From Pseudobdellovibrio sp. (GTDB lineage: Bacteria > Bdellovibrionota > Bdellovibrionia > Bdellovibrionales > Bdellovibrionaceae): a stretch of 8,077 nt of DNA. How positions within the stretch are numbered: the stretch's first letter is position 1; every line of letters starts with the position of its first letter. Position numbers and translations under genes: made by a program. This document shows, in pieces, positions 1 through 6,419 of this stretch. A model generated the notes under the pieces. It searched no databases. It saw nothing but the letters and a program-made list of their open reading frames with translations, and was not told where the DNA came from. The DNA lies in assembly GCA_025449725.1 (NCBI GenBank), contig JANWIU010000187.1, positions 1-8,077 on the forward strand. Reading direction: 5' to 3'.

Positions 1-198
1 GATTTAACTTATTTGTACATTACTTATAACGTTGAAAAAGACACGCTTAATCACGTGTCTCTGAATCAGCTTGAACAATGTTTGCAAACTTTTACTCAGG
101 ATATGAGCGGCTTTAAATTACGAAAGCCAGCAGCATCTGACAAAGAAAGTTATTTAAAGCCGGGTTACGCATGTAATATCCCGGCTAAAACCACTTAG
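1..198 (+). CDS. 3' end of an unidentified protein-coding gene (partial)
   Basis: The frame is open from the first base of the window to a TAG stop at 196-198, giving about 65 residues with no internal stop. A TTG at position 13 could in principle be a start, but there is no room for or sign of a ribosome binding site before it. A gene entering from the left is therefore more likely. The peptide is hydrophilic and mixed in charge (SLNQLEQCLQTF, then a basic stretch around KLRKPAA) and ends in NIPAKTT. It has no membrane segment and no motif I recognise. Codon choice looks ordinary for the window. It converges on the ampG gene, with 65 bases between the two stops. Being short and unrecognised, it could also be a chance open frame over a non-coding 3' region. 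Confidence 0.4.
   Translation, partial: DLTYLYITYNVEKDTLNHVSLNQLEQCLQTFTQDMSGFKLRKPAASDKESYLKPGYACNIPAKTT
158..186 (+). other. Imperfect hairpin at the end of the upstream frame
   Basis: AGCCGGG (158-164) pairs with CCCGGCT (180-186). Inside it TTAC (165-168) pairs with GTAA (173-176) around a GCAT loop, leaving a three-base bulge TAT (177-179). A run of six T (200-205) follows 13 bases later, which is too far for a textbook intrinsic terminator. The structure lies within the last codons of the open frame. It may stabilise or delimit a 3' end, or it may be coincidental. Confidence 0.35.
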
Positions 199-215
199 AT
201 TTTTTAATCGTCTAA

Positions 216-246
216 CGGAACGCCTTCTGGCGTTTCGAAGGCTTTT
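216..246 (+). terminator. Candidate terminator between convergent genes
   Basis: Two mutually exclusive hairpins share these bases. The first has nine pairs (216-224 with 229-237, one of them G-U) around a TTCT loop. The second pairs GCCTTC (222-227) with GAAGGC (237-242) and is followed directly by TTTT (243-246). Either would sit in the 65-base gap between the stop of the upstream + strand frame and the stop of ampG. The T-run is short, and on the minus strand no T-run follows, so termination here is plausible for the + strand transcript only. The remaining bases of this gap (199-263) show nothing else. Confidence 0.35.
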
Positions 247-263
247 ACGACTGCACGAAGTCT

Positions 264-1778
264 CTAAAGAATAAATAAACCCGGAATCGCAAATATTGTT
301 GAAATAATAAAAAACATCGGCCAACCAATACTGGCAGTTAGCACACCTGCAAGTGGGCCAACCCATACGCGCCCAACGGCAGAGAATGCTGAAAGCAAAG
401 CGTACCGAGTCGCTGTAAATTTCTGATTACAAAGCGCCATTAAAAACGCAACAAAAGCTGCTGTTCCCATACCACCCGTAACATTTTCAAAACCAACGGC
501 AGTCAGTAAAAGCCAGTCGACGTTCGACGTTTCTTTTAAAGAAACGATAATCAAATCAAAGGCGGGAAGAGGAAAGCTTCCCCATGCGCCCTTGCCGAGT
601 ACGGCAACTAACCAGAATCCCATATTTGAAATCAGTTGAAGTATCCCGAAGATCATCAGCGAGCGGTAAAGCCCCAAGCGAATCATTATAGCGCCGCCTG
701 CGATCGCGCCGAAGATTGTAAGCCATAGACCGATGACTTTATTAATCACGCCGATTTCAGCCTGCGCAAAACCCATTCCCTTTAAAAGAAACGGAGTCGT
801 CAGTGAGCCCGCGAAGGCATCTCCTAATTTGTACAGAATAATAAAAAGCAGAAAACTAACAGCACCTTTAATACTGAAATAATTCTGTAAGGAATTATTA
901 AGTGTTTCGAATTTTGCTTTTTTAGAAGCCCACCAAGCTAGAGGCAGCGTAAACGCAATTCCCATAACCAGAGATAACAAATCAGCCCACTTTTTCATAT
1001 TCGGATCAACCGCACCATCTGCACCCGGCGGAAAAAGCGGAGAGATAATTGTTTCAGATACCGGTGTCGCAACAATTTTAGTGAAATAATAACCTGCGAC
1101 GACAGTGGCCAATACAGCTAGAAACCCGATTAAATCATTTTTCGCATTTGTGTTCGGTGCTACTTTGTCCGCAGAAAGTGAAGGAATAAGAAATGCCGAT
1201 ACCAAAGCGGCAAGACCCATGATGGTCGACATAATAATATAAATTTGCGACCAGCTCCACCCATTGCCACTCACCGGATCAGCCCAGATGAAGGCGATAC
1301 CGCCGGATAATATCATCGCCAGCCTGTAACCGAACACCGTCAAAGAAGAGGCCAGGCCGCGCTCGCTTTGAGTCAGAGAGTCCGTTCTGTAAGCGTCAAT
1401 CACCACATCCTGAGATGCGGATAAAAACGCAACAGCCACCGCGCACATCGCAAACAGTGTCGTGCTGGCGGCAGGAGAAACCTTCGCCATTATTCCCAAA
1501 AACAGGCACAGCAAAAGTTGTGTTAGAACCAGCCAGCCTTTTCTGCGGCCGAAAAATGGAGGCTCAAATCTGTCCATTAACGGAGCCCATAAAAATTTGA
1601 ACGTGTAAGGTAAGCCAACCAGGCTGAAGAAGCCGATCGTGGCTATATCAATGCCGTCGATAGTGAGCCACGCCTGCATCGATTGGCCTGTCAGTGCCAA
1701 TGGCAACCCGCTGGCGAATCCTAATAATAAAATACATACTTGCTTCCAAGCAGAAGATTGAATCCATGATTTAAACAT
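264..1778 (-). CDS. ampG: AmpG-type muropeptide permease (MFS transporter)
   Basis: This is an inner-membrane transporter of the major facilitator superfamily. The AmpG family imports GlcNAc-anhydroMurNAc and its peptide derivatives from the periplasm for cell-wall recycling, and in some bacteria this feeds beta-lactamase induction. The 504 residues match the usual family length (E. coli AmpG is about 490). The family signature is clear near the N terminus: LLLGFASGLPLALTG (residues 17-31), TIGFFSLVGLPYTFKFLW (47-64) and DRFEPPFFGRRKGW (69-82), where the last is the basic loop between helices 2 and 3. The C-terminal part carries the equally typical ENVTGGMGTAAFVAFLMALC, TATRYALLSA and GRVWVGPLAG. 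Hydrophobic segments run throughout, enough for at least 12 helices. The ATG overlaps the last eight bases of the upstream deaminase-like gene. AAAGGAT (1789-1795) lies about 10 bases before it, so the start is well supported and coupling is likely. Which muropeptides are transported cannot be read from sequence. Confidence 0.93.
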   Translation of the reverse strand: MFKSWIQSSAWKQVCILLLGFASGLPLALTGQSMQAWLTIDGIDIATIGFFSLVGLPYTFKFLWAPLMDRFEPPFFGRRKGWLVLTQLLLCLFLGIMAKVSPAASTTLFAMCAVAVAFLSASQDVVIDAYRTDSLTQSERGLASSLTVFGYRLAMILSGGIAFIWADPVSGNGWSWSQIYIIMSTIMGLAALVSAFLIPSLSADKVAPNTNAKNDLIGFLAVLATVVAGYYFTKIVATPVSETIISPLFPPGADGAVDPNMKKWADLLSLVMGIAFTLPLAWWASKKAKFETLNNSLQNYFSIKGAVSFLLFIILYKLGDAFAGSLTTPFLLKGMGFAQAEIGVINKVIGLWLTIFGAIAGGAIMIRLGLYRSLMIFGILQLISNMGFWLVAVLGKGAWGSFPLPAFDLIIVSLKETSNVDWLLLTAVGFENVTGGMGTAAFVAFLMALCNQKFTATRYALLSAFSAVGRVWVGPLAGVLTASIGWPMFFIISTIFAIPGLFIL

Positions 1779-3411
1779 GACTGTTTACATCCTTTCTCAT
1801 TTTCCAGAGAAGTTGACTGATAAATGGCCGGCGGGTTTCGCCGGTGGTTACCATCAACAATTTGGTGATTTTTAAATTGGCGGCATCGGTCAGTAACAGA
1901 ATCATCATTTCAGAAATGTAATTGGTACCTAGCGTGTAGTAATTATCTGTACCCAGCCCCAGCTTCACGCTTTTCTTTTCCCACCAAGAGAACGGGTGAT
2001 CTTTGTAGTCTCTGAACTTTTCAGTTAACTTGTTATTTGAAGAAGGAAGTGAGATCAATGAAACGCCTTTTTGAATCAGTCGGTTCAACACATCATGCTG
2101 GTATTGTTCTATCGCGCGCGCTGTATGGAATTTAATTTTTAAAAATTGTGTTCTGTCTTTATCACTTAAGGTTTCGGCAGAAAGAATTTTTTTAAGGATA
2201 CTCTCGTGTGCACCCCAGTTCAGATCAATCAATTCTTTGTAGTCGTGCCCTTTTGGATCCAACGGCTGGCCGCTTAAATTATTTTTGATTGTCCGCTGGT
2301 ACAGTTGATGAAAATAAAGGTTAGGATTTATCCCAAGGCTTATACCGTGCTCAAGAGCATCAATTTGCCAAATGTTCATCGCATTATCGACGGCCTGAAT
2401 TCCTTTTTTTAAAGTATGCCACGTTTCGCCGTGATGGGATTTAATTTGGAAGCCACGGTACTGCAGCTTTCTAAAACCGTGCTGAAGTTCAAAGAAGTGT
2501 TCTTTGCGGTACATTTCTTTTTCATCGCCGACAGTATCTACTTCATTTACATGTTCTCCCAGAAACGGATACTTATCCAGTAGTCCCAGGATCTCGTCGA
2601 TTTGATGCATGAAATGATCTTTTCGGGTGGTGAACTTGCTTTCATCGAAGTAATTAGTTTCTTTTCTGAAAGACGGCGAAAGAATGAATCTAAAGTCAGG
2701 GTGGTCTTTTTGGAAGGCTTTGAAGCCGTCATATAATCCCAGTAAAACATCCTCAGAGGTCACTTGATCAAGTCCCGGAATCTTATCGTCAGATTTAGAG
2801 GTCGCGCGATTAAGCATAAACTTAAGACGAAGCGATCCCACATTGTGTTTTTTATAAAGTTCGCTGGCCATGTGATAGGCTGCATCCGTATGTGCCTGGC
2901 GAGAAATAAAAATCAGACTCGGTAAAAATAAAATCCGCAGATAAGTTGAAAAACCTTCTGTTTCTTTTAAGCGGATCAGCTTTTCTACATCAGCTGCGGA
3001 GGTAATAGGCCAGGCATCCGGGCCATATACATTTTTAATCTTTCTTTCATAAATCGAAGCATTTGAGCCTTCTACTAAGGGCTTTAACTGGCTCCAAACG
3101 AATTCAGCGGTTAAAGAGCCGGAAAGGTGAATATGTTCTTCGCGGTACTTAAGCGGAAACCTGCGAAAAAATTCTTCTAAGACGGAATTGAACTTGTGCT
3201 GGCGTAAAATGCGCAAATCGATTTTGTTAACCATGAACTGATTCAGCAATTCGCGGTATTCTGAAACCCATTCATAAGCCTCAGCATTTTTCGCTTTAAG
3301 CGATGACGACAACATCAGGTCAAGAGTGTCGACCAGCGATATCCCGTTAGTTTCTGAAACGATTTCAACAAATTCTTTAACAAGAAGTTTCTGAGTGAAT
3401 GATATGATCAT
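1771..3411 (-). CDS. Adenosine deaminase-like metal-dependent hydrolase
   Basis: The protein belongs to the adenosine/AMP deaminase branch of the amidohydrolase superfamily, cytoplasmic enzymes that hydrolyse the purine 6-amino group using one zinc ion. The metal and catalytic set can be followed in order: HIHLSGSL (H93, H95), HHGE (H326 as ligand, E329 as proton donor), LEHG (H355), LPSSN (455-459) and GLGTDN (D489 as ligand). There is no signal peptide or membrane segment. At 546 residues it is far longer than typical adenosine deaminases (about 330-360). It has a roughly 90-residue N-terminal extension with no motif I know, and H355 to D489 spans 134 residues against about 57 in mouse ADA. 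Two substrate-contacting positions differ from ADA: S97 where ADA has the Asp of HxHLDG, and N490 where ADA has the second Asp of TDD. Adenosine itself is therefore not assured as substrate; a nucleotide or modified purine is possible. The ATG at 3409-3411 has no clear Shine-Dalgarno sequence, and the next in-frame ATG is residue 33. It is the first gene of an operon with ampG. Confidence 0.8.
   Translation of the reverse strand: MIISFTQKLLVKEFVEIVSETNGISLVDTLDLMLSSSLKAKNAEAYEWVSEYRELLNQFMVNKIDLRILRQHKFNSVLEEFFRRFPLKYREEHIHLSGSLTAEFVWSQLKPLVEGSNASIYERKIKNVYGPDAWPITSAADVEKLIRLKETEGFSTYLRILFLPSLIFISRQAHTDAAYHMASELYKKHNVGSLRLKFMLNRATSKSDDKIPGLDQVTSEDVLLGLYDGFKAFQKDHPDFRFILSPSFRKETNYFDESKFTTRKDHFMHQIDEILGLLDKYPFLGEHVNEVDTVGDEKEMYRKEHFFELQHGFRKLQYRGFQIKSHHGETWHTLKKGIQAVDNAMNIWQIDALEHGISLGINPNLYFHQLYQRTIKNNLSGQPLDPKGHDYKELIDLNWGAHESILKKILSAETLSDKDRTQFLKIKFHTARAIEQYQHDVLNRLIQKGVSLISLPSSNNKLTEKFRDYKDHPFSWWEKKSVKLGLGTDNYYTLGTNYISEMMILLLTDAANLKITKLLMVTTGETRRPFISQLLWKMRKDVNSHV
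1789..1795 (-). promoter_or_regulatory. Ribosome binding site of ampG inside the upstream gene
   Basis: Read on the minus strand this is AAAGGAT, ending 10 bases before the ampG ATG (1776-1778). It lies inside the last codons of the deaminase-like gene, whose TAA stop (1771-1773) is past the ampG start. This arrangement is typical of translational coupling. Confidence 0.65.
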
Positions 3412-3468
3412 GACTTTAACGCTATACTTTGTTGCCTTGCTTGTATACCATATTTTGAGAGGTTAAAT
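3412..3468. promoter_or_regulatory. Divergent intergenic promoter region
   Basis: These 57 bases separate the start codons of two divergent operons and must hold at least part of both promoters. GAGAGG at 3457-3462, six bases before the DUF1295 ATG, is a good ribosome binding site for the + strand gene; nothing comparable is seen for the minus-strand gene. TATACT (3423-3428) resembles a -10 element, but I find no convincing -35 at the right distance on either strand. GCTATAC (3421-3427) and GTATACC (3443-3449) form an imperfect dyad, and the shared TATAC core is also directly repeated 21 bases apart. This could be an operator. Confidence 0.5.
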
Positions 3469-4254
3469 ATGCCGGTATTAGAAATATTTGCAGTCACTAT
3501 CGGACTTACTTTTGTTTTATTTTACTGGGTTTGGATTTTTGCGATCAGGGTTAAAAACTTCAGCGTGATAGATGCGGCTTGGTCTTTTGCGTTTTTTCTG
3601 CACGCTATCGCATTCTATATTCTGTGCTCAGGTGATTCCGTCCGAAAACTTCTGTTTCTCGCCATTATGGGTTTGTGGAGTTTGCGACTTGGAATTTTCC
3701 TTACAAAACGAATCAAATCTCACCATCCGCAAGAAGACACACGCTATATGAAGCTGCGTGAAGAATACGGTGCAGATTACGAACAGCGGTTTCTTTACTT
3801 TTTCCTAATGCAGGCGGCAAGTGTTTCATTCCTTACGTTTCCGGCGATTATTGTTTTTAATAATCCCAATGAAAACTTGAGTTTATTCGAAATCTTCGGC
3901 GTCATTGCGTTTTTGATTTCCATCTGCGGTGAAGCGGTGGCGGACAGTCAAATGAGCCGCTTCAAATCCAACCCGGCGAATAAAGGAAAGGTTTGTAACG
4001 TCGGATTATGGAACTACTCTCGTCATCCCAACTACTTTTTCGAAAGCTGTATCTGGTTCAGTTATTTTATTTTCTGGCTGGGTACCGGTTCTATCTGGTG
4101 GTCGGTGTACGCGCCGTTGAGCATTCTGCTTTTGCTGCTAAAAGTGACAGGCGTGCCGCCTTCTGAGGCCCAATCAGTTAAATCAAGGGGAGATGCCTAC
4201 CGCGAATACCAACGCAGGACCTCTATTTTCGTACCTTGGTTCCCTAAAAAATAG
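3469..4254 (+). CDS. DUF1295 integral membrane protein (steroid 5-alpha-reductase-like)
   Basis: This is a polytopic inner-membrane protein of the DUF1295 family, related to the C-terminal domain of steroid 5-alpha-reductases and to isoprenylcysteine methyltransferases. The reaction is not established for the bacterial family; reduction or modification of a lipid is the usual guess. The 261 residues fit the family length. Visible features are hydrophobic segments near 4-26, 34-53, 60-80, 110-130, 138-158 and 194-224, the family box FSVIDAAWS (31-39), and GLWNYSRHPNYFFE (179-192), the signature thought to contact the cofactor in related enzymes. The C terminus is GVPPSEAQ, then SRGDAYREYQRRTSIFVPWFPK (239-260). 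E155 and D159 precede the conserved RFK. The ATG is supported by GAGAGG six bases upstream. It is probably the first gene of a four-gene operon with the FAD oxidoreductase, DUF1365 and TetR genes, matching a known lipid-related gene neighbourhood. Confidence 0.87.
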   Translation: MPVLEIFAVTIGLTFVLFYWVWIFAIRVKNFSVIDAAWSFAFFLHAIAFYILCSGDSVRKLLFLAIMGLWSLRLGIFLTKRIKSHHPQEDTRYMKLREEYGADYEQRFLYFFLMQAASVSFLTFPAIIVFNNPNENLSLFEIFGVIAFLISICGEAVADSQMSRFKSNPANKGKVCNVGLWNYSRHPNYFFESCIWFSYFIFWLGTGSIWWSVYAPLSILLLLLKVTGVPPSEAQSVKSRGDAYREYQRRTSIFVPWFPKK

Positions 4255-4264
4255 AAGAATTTTA

Positions 4265-4285
4265 GTGACACCATTTGTGACACCA
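4265..4285 (+). repeat. Tandem 9-bp direct repeat before the FAD oxidoreductase gene
   Basis: GTGACACCA occurs twice, at 4265-4273 and 4277-4285, separated by TTT, so the unit period is 12 bases. It lies in the 46-base gap between DUF1295 and the FAD gene and ends 15 bases before that ATG. It may be a binding site for a regulator or an RNA-level element, or a small tandem duplication without function. Confidence 0.5.
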
Positions 4286-4300
4286 AATTAAGCTTGATGT

Positions 4301-5626
4301 ATGAAATTAAAGATTGCCGTTATTGGTTCCGGAATAGCAGGTCTCGGCAGCAGTTTGCTGTTGTCATCAAAGCATGAAGTCCATTTATTTGAAAACGATT
4401 CGCGTTTAGGCGGCCACGCTCACACATCTGACATTCAGGTGGAAGGCCGGTCTGTCGCTGTAGACACGGGTTTCCTGGTTTACAATGATCTAACTTACCC
4501 ACACCTAAAAGGAATGTTCGAGTATCTCGGTGTTGAGACAGTCAATTCTGATATGTCGCTATCTATCAGAGTGCCGGAACGTAACTTAGAGTGGGCGGGC
4601 GACAACATGAACACCGTGTTCGCGCAAAGAAAAAACCTGTTAAGTCCGCGCTTTTACCGTTTGCTTTTTGACATCGTAAAATTTCATAAACAGGCAGAAA
4701 CCAACTGTGAGCTTTCGCGCCTTAATCGTTGGACGGTCGCTGATCTGCTCCAAGAAATGAAATTTTCAAAAGAGCTGGCGGAATGGTATGTGTTGCCGAT
4801 GCTGGCTGCGATTTGGTCTACTCCGGAACAAAAAATGTTCGACTTTCCTGCTGAGACATTTTTAACATTCTTTTTGAATCATAAATTATTGCAAGTGAAC
4901 AACCGTCCGCAGTGGAAGACTGTTAAGGGCGGATCTCGTAATTACGTAAACATAATCGCTCAACGATTAGAGCACATTCACCTTAATGAAGGAGTTTTGT
5001 CTGTTGAAAAAGACGGGGATAAATTAAAACTCACGACTGTAAAAGGCGAAATGCTTTTTGATAAGGTCGTTTTTGCAACTGCACCGGCAGTGACCCGTAA
5101 GATTTTAAAAACTTCACATGAAGGCGTCACAAAGTTTTTAAATTCGTTTCAAGTGGTTCCTAACAGGGCGGTTTTACACCGCGATCAATCTCAGATGCCG
5201 GTCAATAAAAAATGCTGGGCTTCTTGGTGTGTTCAGGCCAATTTAAAAACGACTTTTTCTAACAACGTTTCTTTAACCTATTATCTGAACCGCCTTCAGC
5301 CCTTGAACACAAATACAGATATTTTCTTAAGCTTGAATCCGTCGGGCAGCCCCAAAGACACCTTGTTCAGTGTCGATTACACTCACCCGATGTTCGATCA
5401 GAAGGCGATAGATGCTCAAAAGGATCTGCCGGGACTTCAAGGTAATGACGGCGTTTATCATGCTGGAGCGTGGACCCGTTATGGTTTTCACGAAGATGGA
5501 ATTCTCAGTGCAGTGAATGTGGCGAACTGTTTCGGCATTCAAGTGCCATGGTCTGTTACGACTAAATATGAAAGTGCTGATCTTAATAAACCGGCACGCC
5601 CTGAACCTGTTGCTTTAAGAGCATAG
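4301..5626 (+). CDS. COG2907-type NAD(P)/FAD-dependent oxidoreductase
   Basis: This is a flavoprotein of the amine-oxidase/desaturase-like fold, in the group classed as COG2907. The N-terminal dinucleotide-binding fold is complete: AVIGSGIAGLGSS (GxGxxG at 9-14), acidic E31 at the end of the second strand to hold the FAD ribose, and RLGGHAHT (35-42). Group-specific boxes follow: DTGFLVYNDLTYP (55-67), VLPMLAAIWSTP (163-174), WKTVKGGSRNYV (205-216) and, near the C terminus, HAGAWTRYGFHEDG (387-400), which closes the FAD site. The 441 residues match the family. No signal peptide is present, so it is cytoplasmic or membrane-peripheral. The substrate is not known from sequence. Homologues sit beside DUF1365 and fatty-acid methyltransferase genes and are implicated in modifying membrane acyl chains. 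The ATG at 4301 is the only sensible start because TGA lies in frame at 4295-4297, yet no Shine-Dalgarno sequence precedes it. The next gene starts seven bases after the stop. Confidence 0.88.
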   Translation: MKLKIAVIGSGIAGLGSSLLLSSKHEVHLFENDSRLGGHAHTSDIQVEGRSVAVDTGFLVYNDLTYPHLKGMFEYLGVETVNSDMSLSIRVPERNLEWAGDNMNTVFAQRKNLLSPRFYRLLFDIVKFHKQAETNCELSRLNRWTVADLLQEMKFSKELAEWYVLPMLAAIWSTPEQKMFDFPAETFLTFFLNHKLLQVNNRPQWKTVKGGSRNYVNIIAQRLEHIHLNEGVLSVEKDGDKLKLTTVKGEMLFDKVVFATAPAVTRKILKTSHEGVTKFLNSFQVVPNRAVLHRDQSQMPVNKKCWASWCVQANLKTTFSNNVSLTYYLNRLQPLNTNTDIFLSLNPSGSPKDTLFSVDYTHPMFDQKAIDAQKDLPGLQGNDGVYHAGAWTRYGFHEDGILSAVNVANCFGIQVPWSVTTKYESADLNKPARPEPVALRA

Positions 5627-5629
5627 GAG
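5625..5629 (+). promoter_or_regulatory. Ribosome binding site of the DUF1365 gene (GTG start)
   Basis: AGGAG overlaps the TAG stop of the FAD gene (5624-5626) and ends four bases before the GTG at 5634. It decides the GTG as the start and indicates coupled translation of the two genes. Confidence 0.7.
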
Positions 5630-5633
5630 TTTC

Positions 5634-6419
5634 GTGAGCGGACTCAGTATCTTGCAAGGACATGTCTATCATTCAAGAAGCGAAACGGCTTCTAATAGCT
5701 TTCGCTATCCGATTTTCAATCTCTATTTTTCCGTCGATGAGACTGAAAAGCTGAATCATATTTTAAGTAAACGCTACTTTCGCCTTTTAAGTTTTAGTTC
5801 GTCCGACTATTTAGATAAAAACTCCGGAAGCTTGAAGGACGAAATCGAAGCTTTCGCTGCAAAAAATTTTCAGTTTATACGCGGTAAGAATTACGACCGG
5901 ATTTTTCTGCAAACTATTCCTAAGATGTTCGGTTATGTATTTAATCCGGTTAACTTCTGGTATTTTTTTACCGGAGAAAATCTTTCTGCTGTCATGTGCG
6001 AAGTGAACAACACCTTTGGCGAAAAACATTACTATTGGCTGAATGAGCCCGCAGTAAATCTTAACAACCAATGGATTACCGCCCAAAAAGAATTCCATGT
6101 TTCACCGTTTTTTCCGATTAATGGTCAGTATAAATTCCGCTTTGAACTAAGCCCAACCAGTGTTACCGCTCATATTAATTTTTTTGCGGCAGACCAATCT
6201 AAACGCTTGATCACGTGGATCAAAGGGGATTTATCGGCCTTAGATGAAATAAGTCCTGTAAATTTGATACTGCAATATGGTTGGATGACGCCGTTGGTGG
6301 TGCTTCGCATTCACATGCAAGCCATAAAATTATATTTCAAGAAAGTTAAATTTTTTACGAAGCCCGACCTGCCTAAAAACGATGTCACCTATGGAAATAC
6401 TCATGGCGAAAAAAAGTAA
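5634..6419 (+). CDS. DUF1365 family protein
   Basis: This 261-residue protein belongs to DUF1365 (COG3496), a conserved family of unknown biochemical function almost always found next to COG2907 oxidoreductases. The family signatures are plain: HVYHSRSE near the N terminus (10-17), PKMFGYVFNPVNFWYFF (96-112), CEVNNTFGEKHYY (122-134), KEFHVSPFFP (152-161), and the closing HMQAIKLYFKKVKF (227-240), equivalent to the usual HWxALRLWLKG. There is no signal peptide and no strongly hydrophobic helix, so it is probably cytoplasmic or membrane-associated. The start is a GTG, supported by AGGAG just upstream and by the seven-base spacing from the preceding stop. Its 3' end overlaps the TetR gene. The pairing suggests that it works with the FAD enzyme on a membrane lipid. 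That is inference from context; no catalytic residue set is known to me. Confidence 0.88.
   Translation: MSGLSILQGHVYHSRSETASNSFRYPIFNLYFSVDETEKLNHILSKRYFRLLSFSSSDYLDKNSGSLKDEIEAFAAKNFQFIRGKNYDRIFLQTIPKMFGYVFNPVNFWYFFTGENLSAVMCEVNNTFGEKHYYWLNEPAVNLNNQWITAQKEFHVSPFFPINGQYKFRFELSPTSVTAHINFFAADQSKRLITWIKGDLSALDEISPVNLILQYGWMTPLVVLRIHMQAIKLYFKKVKFFTKPDLPKNDVTYGNTHGEKK

Noticed and set aside
2547..2750. 67-codon open frame on the minus strand
   Set aside because: It is an out-of-frame shadow within the deaminase-like gene on the same strand, and the true frame carries the catalytic motifs.
4297..4377. Small open frame starting at the ATG four bases before the FAD gene start
   Set aside because: It runs about 26 codons out of frame into the FAD gene, has no ribosome binding site, and gives a peptide with no features. 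It is more likely chance than a leader peptide.
5811..6098. 95-codon open frame on the minus strand
   Set aside because: It lies wholly inside the DUF1365 gene, which has clear family motifs on the + strand. The minus-strand peptide has no motif and no ribosome binding site stands out.
6382..6402. Earlier TetR start codons at 6382 and 6391
   Set aside because: Neither has a ribosome binding site, and the extra residues (MSPMEIL) do not look like family sequence. The start at 6403 is preferred, though the choice is not certain.
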